Shown here piece by piece: positions 26,074 to 35,196 of a stretch of 64,000 nt of DNA (its first letter is position 1; each line of letters begins with the position of its first letter). A program made the translations under genes and the position numbers. The DNA is from Azoarcus sp. CIB. Its GTDB lineage: Bacteria; Pseudomonadota; Gammaproteobacteria; Burkholderiales; Rhodocyclaceae. The notes under the pieces are model-generated. The model was given only the letters and a program-made list of their open reading frames with translations. It was not told the origin of the DNA and did not search any database. Location of the stretch: the NCBI RefSeq assembly GCF_001190925.1, contig NZ_CP011072.1:3844001-3908000 (forward strand), given 5' to 3'.

Positions 26074-27160
26074 AGAGGCGCGCGGGAACCAGCCGCCGCA
26101 TCTGCGCACCGACGACGGCCCGGAAACGCGGGCTGTGCAGGCAGATGCCGCCGGCGAAGCCGACCAGGCAACCGAGCAGGGTGTCGAAGAAGCGCGCCTG
26201 GATCAGTTCGGTGGCCGAGCCGTGCCCCAGCGTCGCGGCCTCCGCCAGCAGGATCGTCAGCGGCGTGATGAAGATCGCCGCGAAGCCGTAGTGGCGCACC
26301 ACGGCGGTTTCGACGACGAAGGCCAGCCCGATCATCACCAGCGAGATGGACCATTTGTCCAGCGGCAGGCTCAGCAGGCCCCACGACACGAGCATGCCGA
26401 TGGCGGTGCCGAGCAGGCGGTGCATCTGCTTGTCCCACACGGCGCGCAGATTCATGCCCTGCATCACCGCGAGGCAGCTTACCGGCACCCAGTAGGCCCG
26501 TTCCAGTTGCAGCAGCTGCGCGAGCGCGAGCGACACGCCGACGCTCAGGCCGATGACAACCGAGTCGAACACGACGAAATCGAAGGTCGGCGCGGGCAGC
26601 GGCTCGACCGGACTGGGATCGCGCCGGCGCAGGATATACACGCTGTAGAAGAACGCGATCAGGCTCGCCAGCAGGCAGCCCATCGCAAACAAACCGACCT
26701 TGAGCGGCACCTCCAGGAGGTCGCCGGGCGAATACGCGCCGATCGACGCCGCCATGATGAAGAACAGGCTCCCCGGCGGCCCGACGCGGTAGAAGCGGCA
26801 CACCATCGTGACGAGGATCGCGGTGAAGGTCAGCACCATCATCATGACCGGCGGAACGAGGTGGCTCATCACCCCCAGCGCGTAGCTCGCCGTCATCGCG
26901 AACGCACTCGCCATCAGCGCGACCATGCGATGATGCAGCGGCGTTTCGGGCAGATACAGGAAGACCAGCCCGCCCAGCGACGAGATCAGGCCATAGTCCA
27001 TGCGGTCGAACCAGGCGCCCACCAGCAGCGGCAGGCCCGTGGCCAGCGCCGCGGCGAACGGCATCTGCCACGGGCGGTCGCTCGGCTTGATCGTCATGAG
27101 CTGGCGCAGTTCTTCACGGAGCAGCGCCGCGAGCCTGCTCCACCTACCGGGGACTGTCAT
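26066..27160 (-). CDS. FUSC-family membrane protein (aromatic acid/fusaric acid efflux type)
   Basis: A 364-residue protein with two sets of membrane helices flanking a charged loop. WQMPFAAALATGLPLLVGAWF, LGGLVFLYLPETPLHHRMVALMAS and, in the second half, LERAYWVPVSCLAVMQGMNLRAVWDKQMHRLLGT form the FUSC signature. It is shorter than AaeB or YccS because it lacks the long cytoplasmic domain. The start is uncertain: ATG at 27160 or 27097. No MFP or outer-membrane partner is adjacent. Confidence 0.8.
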   Translation of the reverse strand: MTVPGRWSRLAALLREELRQLMTIKPSDRPWQMPFAAALATGLPLLVGAWFDRMDYGLISSLGGLVFLYLPETPLHHRMVALMASAFAMTASYALGVMSHLVPPVMMMVLTFTAILVTMVCRFYRVGPPGSLFFIMAASIGAYSPGDLLEVPLKVGLFAMGCLLASLIAFFYSVYILRRRDPSPVEPLPAPTFDFVVFDSVVIGLSVGVSLALAQLLQLERAYWVPVSCLAVMQGMNLRAVWDKQMHRLLGTAIGMLVSWGLLSLPLDKWSISLVMIGLAFVVETAVVRHYGFAAIFITPLTILLAEAATLGHGSATELIQARFFDTLLGCLVGFAGGICLHSPRFRAVVGAQMRRLVPARLFS

Positions 27161-27327
27161 GAGTCGGGCTTTTCGAGTGCGGACGTAAGGGTGCAAGGGT
27201 AGCGCAATTCCAGCGTTAAGCTGATGCCGCCGCCGGGGCACTGCAATACGCCCATGCACATGTCCCGCGAACCGATCCGAAGACATTCCATCTAAATGCT
27301 TCCACCAACCCCAGGAAGGAGGAATTC

Positions 27328-28008
27328 ATGCAAAACACGAAGAAGACGGTGAGGATTCTGGCGGGAACCCTGGTCATGTTGGGCGCGTCGCTGCCTGCCG
27401 CGGCGATCGACATGTCCTTCTTCGTCACCAGCGCGGGCCCCGGCAATGGTGCGAATCTCGGTGGCCTGGAAGGTGCCGACCGGCATTGCGAGAAGCTCGC
27501 CGCGGCGGCCGGTGCCGGAAAGCGCAGCTGGCGCGCCTATCTCAGCACGCAGGCCCCGGCGCTCAATGACACCAATGTCGTGCACGCGCGCGACCGCATC
27601 GGCACCGGCCCCTGGTTCAATGCCAAAGGCGTGCTGATCGCGCGCAATGTCGACGAACTGCACTCGCCGCATTCCAACCTGACCAAGGCCACCCTGCTGG
27701 ATGAGAAGGGACAGATGGTGAACGGCCGCACCGAGAAGCCCAACCGCCATGACATCCTCACCGGCTCGCGCCCCGACGGGACGGCCTTCCCGCCCAGCCC
27801 GCCGTTCGATGACATGACCTGCGGAAACTGGACGAAGGGCGGCGACGAGGGCATGGCGATGACCGGCCACCACGACCGCGCCGGCCCGACCGGAGACGCG
27901 TGGGCGACATCGTGGAACTCGGCCCACCCGACGCGCGGCGGCTGCAGCCAGACGGCGTTGCAGAGCACGGGCGGCGACGGGCTGCTCTACTGCTTCGCGG
28001 AGAAGTGA
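27328..28008 (+). CDS. Secreted lectin-like protein (endostatin-like C-type lectin fold)
   Basis: A 226-residue secreted protein. The signal peptide ends LPAAAID, then FFVTSAGPGNGANLGGLEGADRHCEKLA, RSWRAYLST, and later DDMTCGNWTKGG and SWNSAHPTRGGCSQTALQSTGGDGLLYCFAEK. The spaced Cys residues and the GGLxGAD and LYCF motifs are typical of bacterial lectin-like proteins related to collagen XV/XVIII endostatin domains. The ribosome site is GGAAGGAGG. It stands alone and its ligand is unknown. Confidence 0.75.
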   Translation: MQNTKKTVRILAGTLVMLGASLPAAAIDMSFFVTSAGPGNGANLGGLEGADRHCEKLAAAAGAGKRSWRAYLSTQAPALNDTNVVHARDRIGTGPWFNAKGVLIARNVDELHSPHSNLTKATLLDEKGQMVNGRTEKPNRHDILTGSRPDGTAFPPSPPFDDMTCGNWTKGGDEGMAMTGHHDRAGPTGDAWATSWNSAHPTRGGCSQTALQSTGGDGLLYCFAEK

Positions 28009-28035
28009 GCGCAGCGGCAGGCTGACGGCCAGCGC

Positions 28036-29115
28036 CTACGGGCACAGGCAACCGGGGATGATCTGCTCTTCGTAAGTGCAGCATCCCCGGTCGGTCGTCC
28101 CGTCTGCCAATAGGCAGAAACGCCCGCCAAAGCCGATTCTTGCCCGCAGCCGGGCATTGTCTGCGTTGCTACCGCAACCCACGGACGACAGCCTGCCCGC
28201 CGCGATGTCCGACGGCGAGCCGTCGCCGTTCAGGCACGCGCGGTTGGCAATGACGGCGCTCACGGCACATTGTTCCCACGACGGCCGCTCCGACTCCGCC
28301 GCCAGCAACGCACACCCCCGAAGTTCCTCGCGCCGCATCACGTCCACGTCGTCGCGCTCGGCGCGGGTCGCCTGAGTGCACCATTCCCGGTGCACGGCGG
28401 GATTGCCCTGCCAGTGCGCTCCCGAGAAGCCACAGCTACGCGCGGCCATCTCGTTGTAGCGGGCAACGGCCTCCTCGGCATAACGGTCGCACGCCCCGCC
28501 GAGCGTGCGCGCGCGTGTTTCGTACGCGCGATTGTCGGCATCGGCCTGCTCCCGCTCCGCCGGCTCGACGCACACGTGGTCGGTTGGCGATGCTTCGCGC
28601 CACACGTATCCGGGCAGGCAGGCACGGCTGCCACGCGTGTTCGCGGCGTTGGCGTTCTCGTCGCGCACGCGCTGCCGCGCGGCAGGATCGACGCAGACGA
28701 AATCCGTCGGCGACGCCTCGCGCCACACGAAGCCCGGCAGGCAGGTGTCCAGGCCGTCGGGTCCGCCCCTGCGGTTGCGGCGCCTGTCGGCCAGTTCGTT
28801 TTCACGGCGCGCCCTGTCGCGCCCGGACGGCGTGACGCAGGTGGTGTCGCCGGCATAGGCCTCGCGCGCGACGAAGCCCGGACTGCAGGCCCCCGGATTC
28901 AGGCTTCCCGGCGCCCGACGCGAGGTCGCGAGGTCGTTGTCGCGCCGCACGTTGTCGCGCACGTCTGGCGTCACACACACGTAGTCGCCGGGGAAGGCAT
29001 CGCGCCATACGTATCCGGCATCGCATTGCCAGTCGGCCGCCGCTGCCGTCGGGACGGCAAGCGGGCACAGTGCCAGGCACGCAGCGATGCGCACCACCAA
29101 GCGCAGGCTCGCCAA
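28036..29115 (-). CDS. Secreted Cys-rich protein with four tandem C-x-P-G-[FY]-V repeats; function unknown
   Basis: A 359-residue exported protein. A TTG start is preferred because GAGGAGGGG lies 5 nt upstream; an in-frame ATG at 29139 is the alternative. After the signal peptide (ending TAAAAD) come four tandem modules of about 40-48 residues: WQCDAGYVWRDAFPGDYVC, ACSPGFVAREAYAGDTTC, TCLPGFVWREASPTDFVC and ACLPGYVWREASPTDHVC, each followed by V-x-P-x-x-R and a charged helix. The C-terminal half has about 12 more Cys and ends CCTYEEQIIPGCLCP. Disulfide-bonded surface or periplasmic modules are likely. I recognise no functional family. Confidence 0.72.
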   Translation of the reverse strand: MASLRLVVRIAACLALCPLAVPTAAAADWQCDAGYVWRDAFPGDYVCVTPDVRDNVRRDNDLATSRRAPGSLNPGACSPGFVAREAYAGDTTCVTPSGRDRARRENELADRRRNRRGGPDGLDTCLPGFVWREASPTDFVCVDPAARQRVRDENANAANTRGSRACLPGYVWREASPTDHVCVEPAEREQADADNRAYETRARTLGGACDRYAEEAVARYNEMAARSCGFSGAHWQGNPAVHREWCTQATRAERDDVDVMRREELRGCALLAAESERPSWEQCAVSAVIANRACLNGDGSPSDIAAGRLSSVGCGSNADNARLRARIGFGGRFCLLADGTTDRGCCTYEEQIIPGCLCP

Positions 29116-29304
29116 GGAATCCCCTCCTCGTAGTCGCACAGATGTCGCGGCGGGGGCGTACGCGTCACGCCGCCGTCGGATTCATATCGAAGAATAGACG
29201 ACTGGCATGAAATGTAATCCGCCCACCGTGGAAATCCCGGCACCGCGCCACGAAGCGTAAGTTTGTCGCCGGCAACGAACCAGCACGCCCCCAACGCCGC
29301 GCCC

Positions 29305-29946
29305 CTATCGCCCGGCGCCGACCTCAGCGATGGCCGCAACGCCGTTTTCCTGCAGCAGGCTGGCCGCCAGCACGAACATGACCAGCGCCATCAAGGCGTC
29401 GAGCACGCGCCACGCCAGCGCGCGTTCGAAGAGCGGGGCCAGCACGCGGGCGCCGTAGGCCAGCGCGAAGAACCACAGCAGGCTGGCGGCGGCCGAGCCG
29501 GCGCCGAAAACCCAGCGCCCCTGCTCGCCGTGCTGGTTCGCGAGGCCGCCGAGGAGAACCACCGTATCGAGGTACACGTGGGGGTTCAGGAAGGTGAAAC
29601 CGAGGCAGGTGACCACGGCCGTCGCCAGCGGCACCGGCGCCCCCGCCTCGACGTGCAAGCGCTCACCGTGCCACGCGCGCCGGGCGGCGAGCGCGCCATA
29701 GATGAACAGGAAGGCCGCACCGCCGTAGCGCGCAAGGGCCAGGAGGGCCGGGCTGGACTGGATCAGGGCGCCCAGGCCCGCAATCCCGGCACCGATCAGC
29801 AGCGCATCGGACAACGCGCAGATCAGCGTGATCGGCAACAGGTGCTCGCGCCGGATGCCCTGCTGCAGCACGAAGGAATTCTGCGCGCCGATCGCGACGA
29901 TGAGCGCCAGCGAGGCGAGGAATCCGGCCAGAAATTGGGTTTCCAT
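29305..29946 (-). CDS. argO: LysE/ArgO-family amino-acid exporter
   Basis: A 213-residue protein with six membrane helices. LIVAIGAQNSFVLQQGIRREH is the LysE signature, then LICALSDALLIGAGIAGLGAL and TFLNPHVYLDTVVLLGG. ArgO exports arginine (and canavanine) in E. coli. It is divergent from an ArgP-type LysR gene, the normal arrangement, which supports basic amino-acid export. The 96-bp intergenic region is AT-rich at 30003-30040. Confidence 0.9.
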   Translation of the reverse strand: METQFLAGFLASLALIVAIGAQNSFVLQQGIRREHLLPITLICALSDALLIGAGIAGLGALIQSSPALLALARYGGAAFLFIYGALAARRAWHGERLHVEAGAPVPLATAVVTCLGFTFLNPHVYLDTVVLLGGLANQHGEQGRWVFGAGSAAASLLWFFALAYGARVLAPLFERALAWRVLDALMALVMFVLAASLLQENGVAAIAEVGAGR

Positions 29947-30042
29947 GAAACGGGCTCGACGAAGGTTGTCGAAGCCACTCTAGCGGGCGACAATCGATCA
30001 GAAAAACTAAACTTTTTACGTTATCGTTAATTTTTCTAAATC

Positions 30043-31002
30043 ATGAACATCGACAACGCCCAGCTTGCGGCCTTCGCCATGGTGGTCCGCGAAGGTTCGT
30101 TCGAAGCGGCCGCCCGCAGGCTGCACGTCACGCCCTCGGCGGTGAGCCAGCGCATCAAGCTGCTGGAAGAGCGCCTCGGGCAGGTGCTGATCCGGCGCGC
30201 CACCCCCTGCCAAGCGACGGATGCCGGAAAAACGCTGGTGCGCTACACGGAAGAGCTGGCGTTGCTCGAGTCGGAAATGCTCGGCATGCTGGGCGGCGCG
30301 GACACCACAATACAGGCGCCCCTGCGGATGCCCATCGCGGTCAATGCCGACTCGCTGGACAGCTGGTTCCTGGCGGTCTTCGACGCCATGCCGGCCGAGC
30401 CGCCGATCAGCTTCGACCTGCGCGTCGAGGACCAGGACCATTCGGCCGCGCTGCTACGCGAGGGCACCGTGATGGCAGCCGTGAGCGCCAACGCGGCGCC
30501 GATCCAGGGCTGCACGGTCGAGCCCCTCGGCGTGATGCGCTACCTCGCGGCGAGCTCGCCGGCATACGTTGCCCGCCATTTCCCGACCGGTGTCGATGCC
30601 GCCACCCTCGGCAGCGCGCCGATGCTGCGCTTCAACCTGAAGGACGCGCTGCAGCAGCAGTTCATCGAACTCTTCACGACGGAGACGCTGCAGCCGCCGA
30701 CCCACATGGTGCCGTCGGTACATGGCTTCGTCGCGCTCGCGAAGCGCGGGCTGGGCTGGGGCATGGTGCCCGAGCATTTCGCGCAGTCGGCCATCGCGGC
30801 GGGCGAACTCACCGAGATCGCGCCCGGCCACTACCTCGACGTGCCGCTCCACTGGCACCGCTGGCGCCTGGGATCACAGGCCCTGAATGCGCTGACGTCC
30901 GCGGTGCGGGCGGTCGCCCGGAATGCCTTGCGCCAGCAAGCGCGCGAGATCACGGAATGCGAGCTGTCACCCGACGGAGGCCGGCCGTCACCGTCGTCGT
31001 AA
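30043..31002 (+). CDS. argP: LysR-family regulator ArgP (IciA)
   Basis: A 319-residue LysR regulator. The winged HTH at 1-60 reads QLAAFAMVVREGSFEAAARRLHVTPSAVSQRIKLLEERLG, split here as QLAAFAMVVREGSF and AVSQRIKLLEERLG. The effector domain has VNADSLDSWFLAVFDA, typical of ArgP. It should sense lysine or arginine and activate the divergent argO from the shared 96-bp AT-rich region. Confidence 0.9.
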   Translation: MNIDNAQLAAFAMVVREGSFEAAARRLHVTPSAVSQRIKLLEERLGQVLIRRATPCQATDAGKTLVRYTEELALLESEMLGMLGGADTTIQAPLRMPIAVNADSLDSWFLAVFDAMPAEPPISFDLRVEDQDHSAALLREGTVMAAVSANAAPIQGCTVEPLGVMRYLAASSPAYVARHFPTGVDAATLGSAPMLRFNLKDALQQQFIELFTTETLQPPTHMVPSVHGFVALAKRGLGWGMVPEHFAQSAIAAGELTEIAPGHYLDVPLHWHRWRLGSQALNALTSAVRAVARNALRQQAREITECELSPDGGRPSPSS

Positions 31003-31033
31003 CCTATCCGGCACGGGCGGCGTCAGGTCATCC

Positions 31034-31912
31034 TCAGCGTTGGAAATAACCGACGCCGACCAGCTTTCCATCCACGGTGCGGAAGTAGCTGTGCTTCTTT
31101 TCGATCTTGCCCGTGGTCGGGTTTCGCCAACTGTAGTCGAGTTCGCCCTCGCCCTTCTTCGCCGCGAGCCTGACCATCTCGGTGACGACAGGCTTGCCGT
31201 TCGGGTCGCGCACCTCGAAGCCGTTGCTGCCCACCAGCGCGGGGGTGGCGCCGTGCGCAAGAAAGCGGCCATCCGCCGTGTCGATGACGAAGACGTAGAG
31301 GTCGTCATGGACGAATGGTCCGTCGAGACGCTGGAACTGAGCCAGCGCGCCCTTCACATCCGCCGTCATCGCCTTGACCGCATCCTTGAGCAAGGCCCTG
31401 GCCTGCACCGGCGTGGCACGAGGCGGGTAGAAACCGACGGCGACGACAATCTCGCCGACCTTGCGGAACATTGTCATCTTCGGCTCGCCGCGGCTGTCGG
31501 CGGGATTGAACCAGCGGTACTCGACCTGACCGCCCCCCTTCGCTTTCGCCAGTTCGATCATCTCGCGAAAGAACGCCTTGCCTTCGATGTCCGTGTAGTC
31601 GAGCACGTTGTCGCCAATCAGCGCAGCCGACGATCCACCGCTGGCGAGGAAGCGGCCATCCATGCGCACGGCGTAGGCGTAAAGATCGCGATCGACGAAA
31701 GCCGCCTGGCGACTGAAGTCGGCGGCACCTTTTTCGCCCGTTTGTTCGATGTGCCTGACCGCGCGTTCCAGCAGCGCGGTGGCACGCTTGCCGAGTTCGC
31801 TGTCGAACAGGCGGATCGATTCGGCGTCGGCCGCACATGCGGCTGACGGCAGTAAGCCCGTGCCCAGGGCAAGGCCTAGCGTAAGAACGAGTACGCGGAC
31901 TGGAGCAGACAT
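31034..31912 (-). CDS. Periplasmic double-Cache domain protein
   Basis: A 292-residue secreted protein. A signal peptide ends SAACAADAE, followed by two homologous sensor Cache_2 domains (about 40-150 and 165-292). Each has a strand block: DLYAYAVRMDGRFLASGG and GGQVEYRWFNPADSRGEPK, then DLYVFVIDTADGRFLAHG and GEGELDYSWRNPTTGKIEKK. There is no membrane anchor or output domain, so it is a free binding protein. It lies downstream of the TRAP permease gene on the same strand, behind a large stem-loop, and may bind an organic acid or sulfonate. Confidence 0.82.
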   Translation of the reverse strand: MSAPVRVLVLTLGLALGTGLLPSAACAADAESIRLFDSELGKRATALLERAVRHIEQTGEKGAADFSRQAAFVDRDLYAYAVRMDGRFLASGGSSAALIGDNVLDYTDIEGKAFFREMIELAKAKGGGQVEYRWFNPADSRGEPKMTMFRKVGEIVVAVGFYPPRATPVQARALLKDAVKAMTADVKGALAQFQRLDGPFVHDDLYVFVIDTADGRFLAHGATPALVGSNGFEVRDPNGKPVVTEMVRLAAKKGEGELDYSWRNPTTGKIEKKHSYFRTVDGKLVGVGYFQR

Positions 31913-31951
31913 CGTCGAACCTCTTGAGAATGCCGTTTCGGTTGTTGTGTT

Positions 31952-31998
31952 CGCCCGGCAACGCAGGCGTGCGCGATGCATTCTTGCGTTGCCGGGCG
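31952..31998 (-). terminator. Large stem-loop after the TRAP large permease gene
   Basis: Perfect 14-bp stem CGCCCGGCAACGCA / TGCGTTGCCGGGCG around a 19-nt loop, 12 bp past the tauM-type stop codon. It has no T-tract and could terminate or attenuate transcription into the Cache gene. Confidence 0.5.
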
Positions 31999-32010
31999 GA
32001 AGGGACTCGC

Positions 32011-33351
32011 TCAGTAGCCGAGCAGTTGCGGCAGCCACAGCGAGAGTTGCGGCACGAAGGCGATCAGGAAGATCGCGGCCGTCGAGGCGAGCACGAAGGG
32101 ATGGATGCGCGCGACGATTTCCTCGACCGTCGAACCGCCGATTCCGGATGCGACGAACAGGTTCTCGCCCAGCGGCGGCGTCTGGAAGCCGACCGACAGC
32201 GTGCAGATCACGACAATGCCGACGTGGGTAGGATCCGCGCCCATCATGTACATCACCGGCAGCAGCACCGGCACCAGGATCATGATCGCTGCGAGCGTTT
32301 CCATGAACATGCCGACGAAGAGCAGGAACACGATGATCAGTGTCCAGATCATGTAGACGTTGTCGGTGAGGCTCAGCAGCGATTCGGCGATCGTCGCCGG
32401 GATGCGCTGTTCGACCAGCAGACGCCCGAACACCACTGCCGCGAACAGGATCAGCAGCACCCGCCCGGTGATCCACGTCGTGGTCTTCAGCGAGTTCAGG
32501 ATCGCGGCGAACTTGAGCTCGCGGTGCAGCACGAGGCCGACGAAGAGCGTGTAGAAGATCGCGACGATGGCCGACTCGGTCGGGGTAAACAGGCCGGTGT
32601 AGATGCCGCCGAGAATAATCACCGGCGCCAGCACCGACCATATCCCCCTGCGCAGCGCCTGGCCGATGTCACCGTACGACCATTTCTCGGTCAGCCCGCG
32701 GTAGCCGCGCTTGTTCGAGATCAGGTAATTCGTGATCAGCAGGGCGATGGCCATGATGATGCCGGGGATGACGCCGGCCACGAACAGCTTGGGAATCGAC
32801 AGCGACGCGAACTCGCCGTATTTCTCGATGGCGTCGGACGGAGGGGCCATGCCGAGCGCCGAGATGCCGAAGATCACCATCGGGATCGACGGCGGGATGA
32901 TGATGCCCAGCCCCCCCGAGGCAGCCGTGACCGCCGAAGCGTAGCTGCGCTCGTACTTGCGGTTGACCATCGCCGGGATCATCAGCATGCCGACAGCGGC
33001 GGTCGTGGCCGGCCCCGAGCCCGAGATCGCGCCGAAGAACAGGCACGCGAGCACCGTCGCCGCCCCCAGGCCGCCGGTGATCGGCCCGGCCAGGGATTCG
33101 GCGATGTCCACCAGTCGCTTCGAGATACCGGCGGCCTCCATCAGCGCACCGGCGAGCACGAAGGCCGGCAGCGCCATCAGCGGGAAACTGCCCACCGACG
33201 TGAAGGCGATCTGCACGAAGGCGATGGGGTTCTTCCCCAGCACCAGGAAGGCGACCATCGCCGCGCCGGCCAGCGACACCGTGATCGGCGCGCCCAGCAG
33301 CAGCAATGCAAAGAAGCCGCCGAACAGGATTTCTACCACATACGCTTCCAT
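32011..33351 (-). CDS. tauM: TRAP transporter large permease (DctM family, TauM-type)
   Basis: A 446-residue DctM protein with about 12 membrane helices. The start at MEAYVVEILFGG is preferred. LMALPAFVLAGALMEAAGISKRLVDIA, SGSGPATTAAVGMLMIPAM, GGLGIIIPPSIPMVIFG and GFQTPPLGENLFVASGIGG are family motifs. It is the Na+-coupled translocating subunit. With the neighbouring small permease, binding protein and TauXY genes it is read as a taurine (sulfonate) importer like TauKLM; the substrate is inferred from context only. Confidence 0.85.
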   Translation of the reverse strand: MEAYVVEILFGGFFALLLLGAPITVSLAGAAMVAFLVLGKNPIAFVQIAFTSVGSFPLMALPAFVLAGALMEAAGISKRLVDIAESLAGPITGGLGAATVLACLFFGAISGSGPATTAAVGMLMIPAMVNRKYERSYASAVTAASGGLGIIIPPSIPMVIFGISALGMAPPSDAIEKYGEFASLSIPKLFVAGVIPGIIMAIALLITNYLISNKRGYRGLTEKWSYGDIGQALRRGIWSVLAPVIILGGIYTGLFTPTESAIVAIFYTLFVGLVLHRELKFAAILNSLKTTTWITGRVLLILFAAVVFGRLLVEQRIPATIAESLLSLTDNVYMIWTLIIVFLLFVGMFMETLAAIMILVPVLLPVMYMMGADPTHVGIVVICTLSVGFQTPPLGENLFVASGIGGSTVEEIVARIHPFVLASTAAIFLIAFVPQLSLWLPQLLGY

Positions 33352-33376
33352 TGTCTTGTCTCCGCGGAGGTCCGTG

Positions 33377-33925
33377 TCAGGCATTCGCCGCGGCGGCGGC
33401 ACGCTTCAGGTTCTCGATTTCCTCGGCTTCCGGATCGAGGATCTCGACGCCCTTGAACAGCGACAGGTAGTTGTTCCAGACGATGCGGATCGACATCAGC
33501 GTGAAGGCGATCGGCAGGATCATGTAGAAGTACTTCATCGGCAGACCGATGGTCTGCGACTTCCAGAACAGGTTCATGCGGTTGAAGACGAAGTCGTAGC
33601 TCAGGAAGACGAAGTAGAGGTTGAAGCCGACCCACAGCAGGTCCGCGATCGCTTCACTGACCTTCTTCACGATCGGCGGGAAGAACTTGAAGTGAAAGGC
33701 CACGCGGTTGTGCGCCGACATCTTGGCCGCGACGCAGGCGCCGAGGTAGGCGAACCAGACGAAGAGATAGGTTGCGAGTTCTTCACCCCAGGGCAGCGAG
33801 TACTGGAAGAACTGGCGCAGCAGGATCTGAACGAAAAGCAGCACGACGAAGAACGCGAGCAGCGCCTCGCACAGATACTCTTCGATGTTGCTGATGAATT
33901 TGAGGAAGATGCGCCCTACGGCCAT
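33377..33925 (-). CDS. tauL: TRAP transporter small permease (DctQ family, TauL-type)
   Basis: A 182-residue protein with four membrane helices. LLAFFVVLLFVQILLRQFF, LPWGEELATYLFVWFAYLGACVA and the conserved KMSAHNRVAFHF are typical DctQ features. The C-terminal tail after the last helix is charged. It lies 25 bp before the large permease gene and about 195 bp after the binding-protein gene, with a stable stem-loop in between. Confidence 0.85.
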   Translation of the reverse strand: MAVGRIFLKFISNIEEYLCEALLAFFVVLLFVQILLRQFFQYSLPWGEELATYLFVWFAYLGACVAAKMSAHNRVAFHFKFFPPIVKKVSEAIADLLWVGFNLYFVFLSYDFVFNRMNLFWKSQTIGLPMKYFYMILPIAFTLMSIRIVWNNYLSLFKGVEILDPEAEEIENLKRAAAAANA

Positions 33926-34050
33926 GACAAACTCCAGAATATCCGGTGCGCCCGATTACGCCGGGACGGCCCCTGCCGCCAGCTGGAGTCGTCCGGAATC
34001 GTAGCGACGTGTTGTGCGCGAGATCGGCGGTCGTCGCGGCTCAGGCGTCG

Positions 34051-34086
34051 GCATGCGGCATGAGCCGTGGCTCGTGCACCGCATGC
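34051..34086 (-). other. Intercistronic stem-loop between TRAP binding-protein and permease genes
   Basis: Outer arms GCATGCGG / CCGCATGC and inner arms GAGCC / GGCTC form a near-continuous hairpin 35 bp past the binding-protein stop codon. Such structures often protect the upstream mRNA, so that the binding protein is made in excess of the permease. Confidence 0.55.
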
Positions 34087-34120
34087 CTTGCTGCCGGAAG
34101 CCGCCTCCGCCCGCGGTGGT

Positions 34121-35119
34121 TCAGCGGCCGAGCACCTTCTGCGCGCGGTCGAGCTTTTCCTTGCCGCCGATGCTCTTGTAGTACTTAGGCCACACCGTGG
34201 TGGTCGCCTTGGCAATCCACGCCTTCTCGCCATCGGCCGGGTCGGTGATCTGCATGCCGCGCGCCGCGAGATCCTTCTTGATCTTGTCTTCGGTTTCGAG
34301 CAGGTACTTGAAGCTGTGCTCGGTGGCTTCCTGGCCGGCTTCGAGAATGGCCTTCTGCACGTCGGGCTTCTGCGACTTGAAGACCGACTCGCTGACCACC
34401 AGCGGCTCGAGCGAGAAGATGTAGCGGATGTTGGTGATGTACTTCTGCACTTCGTAGAACTTCATCGCCGACACGGTGATGTAGGGGTTGTCCTGCCCGT
34501 CGACGACGCGCTGCTGCAGGCCGGTGAAGGTTTCCGACCACGACATCGGGGTCGGGTTGATGCCCCACGCCTGATACGACGAAATCATGATCTCGTTCTT
34601 CGGTACGCGGATCACCAGGCCCTTGAGATCTTCCAGCGTCTTGACGGGACGCTTCGAATTGGTGAGCACGCGGAAGCCCGAATAGGCCCAGCCGACGATG
34701 CGTACGCCGGCGTCGCGCACCGTGTTGTCGGTCAGTTCCTTGCCGACTTCACCCTGGGTCAGCTTCTTCGCTTCGTCGGCGCTCTGGATCAGGTAGGGCA
34801 TCGTCAGCAGACCGACCGTCGGCGAGAACGGCGTGATGTTGTTCACCGCCAGGATCGAGAAATCCAGCGTCCCCATCGCGGCGTTGTTGATCGTGTCTTC
34901 CTCGCTGCCGAGCTGGCCGTTGGGGAACAGGTCTACCTTGTGCTTGCCGCCGGTCTTTTGCTGGAACAGCTTGGCGAAAGTCGTGCCGAGCTCCCACTGC
35001 GTGCCGCCCGCGGCGTCGCCAACGGCCATCTTGAAAGTCTCGGCGAGCGCGACAGGCGCGGCCACCAGCAGGCTGGCGGCGGTGACGAGCGGCATCAGTA
35101 CGTTCTTGCTGAATTTCAT
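34121..35119 (-). CDS. tauK: TRAP transporter substrate-binding protein (DctP family, TauK-type)
   Basis: A 332-residue periplasmic binding protein with a signal peptide ending APVALAE. FKMAVGDAAGGTQWELGTTFAKLF, KVDLFPNGQLGSEEDTINNAAMG, the conserved LVIRVPKNEIM arginine strand, WSETFTGLQQRVVDGQDNPYI and LEAGQEATEHSFKYL are DctP features. It follows the TauY-type gene by 77 bp. Ligand assignment to taurine rests on the cluster. Confidence 0.86.
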   Translation of the reverse strand: MKFSKNVLMPLVTAASLLVAAPVALAETFKMAVGDAAGGTQWELGTTFAKLFQQKTGGKHKVDLFPNGQLGSEEDTINNAAMGTLDFSILAVNNITPFSPTVGLLTMPYLIQSADEAKKLTQGEVGKELTDNTVRDAGVRIVGWAYSGFRVLTNSKRPVKTLEDLKGLVIRVPKNEIMISSYQAWGINPTPMSWSETFTGLQQRVVDGQDNPYITVSAMKFYEVQKYITNIRYIFSLEPLVVSESVFKSQKPDVQKAILEAGQEATEHSFKYLLETEDKIKKDLAARGMQITDPADGEKAWIAKATTTVWPKYYKSIGGKEKLDRAQKVLGR

Positions 35120-35196
35120 TTTTGTCTCCTCGATCTCGTTATGTTTTGGCAGGTCGTGCTGCCGAGGGGTATCAAGGTGCTGCTTACAACGGTTTG

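Noticed and set aside
32011-35119. C4-dicarboxylate TRAP transporter
   Set aside because: The family covers many organic acids and sulfonates; the flanking tauXY and xsc genes and shared regulation make taurine or another sulfonate more likely.
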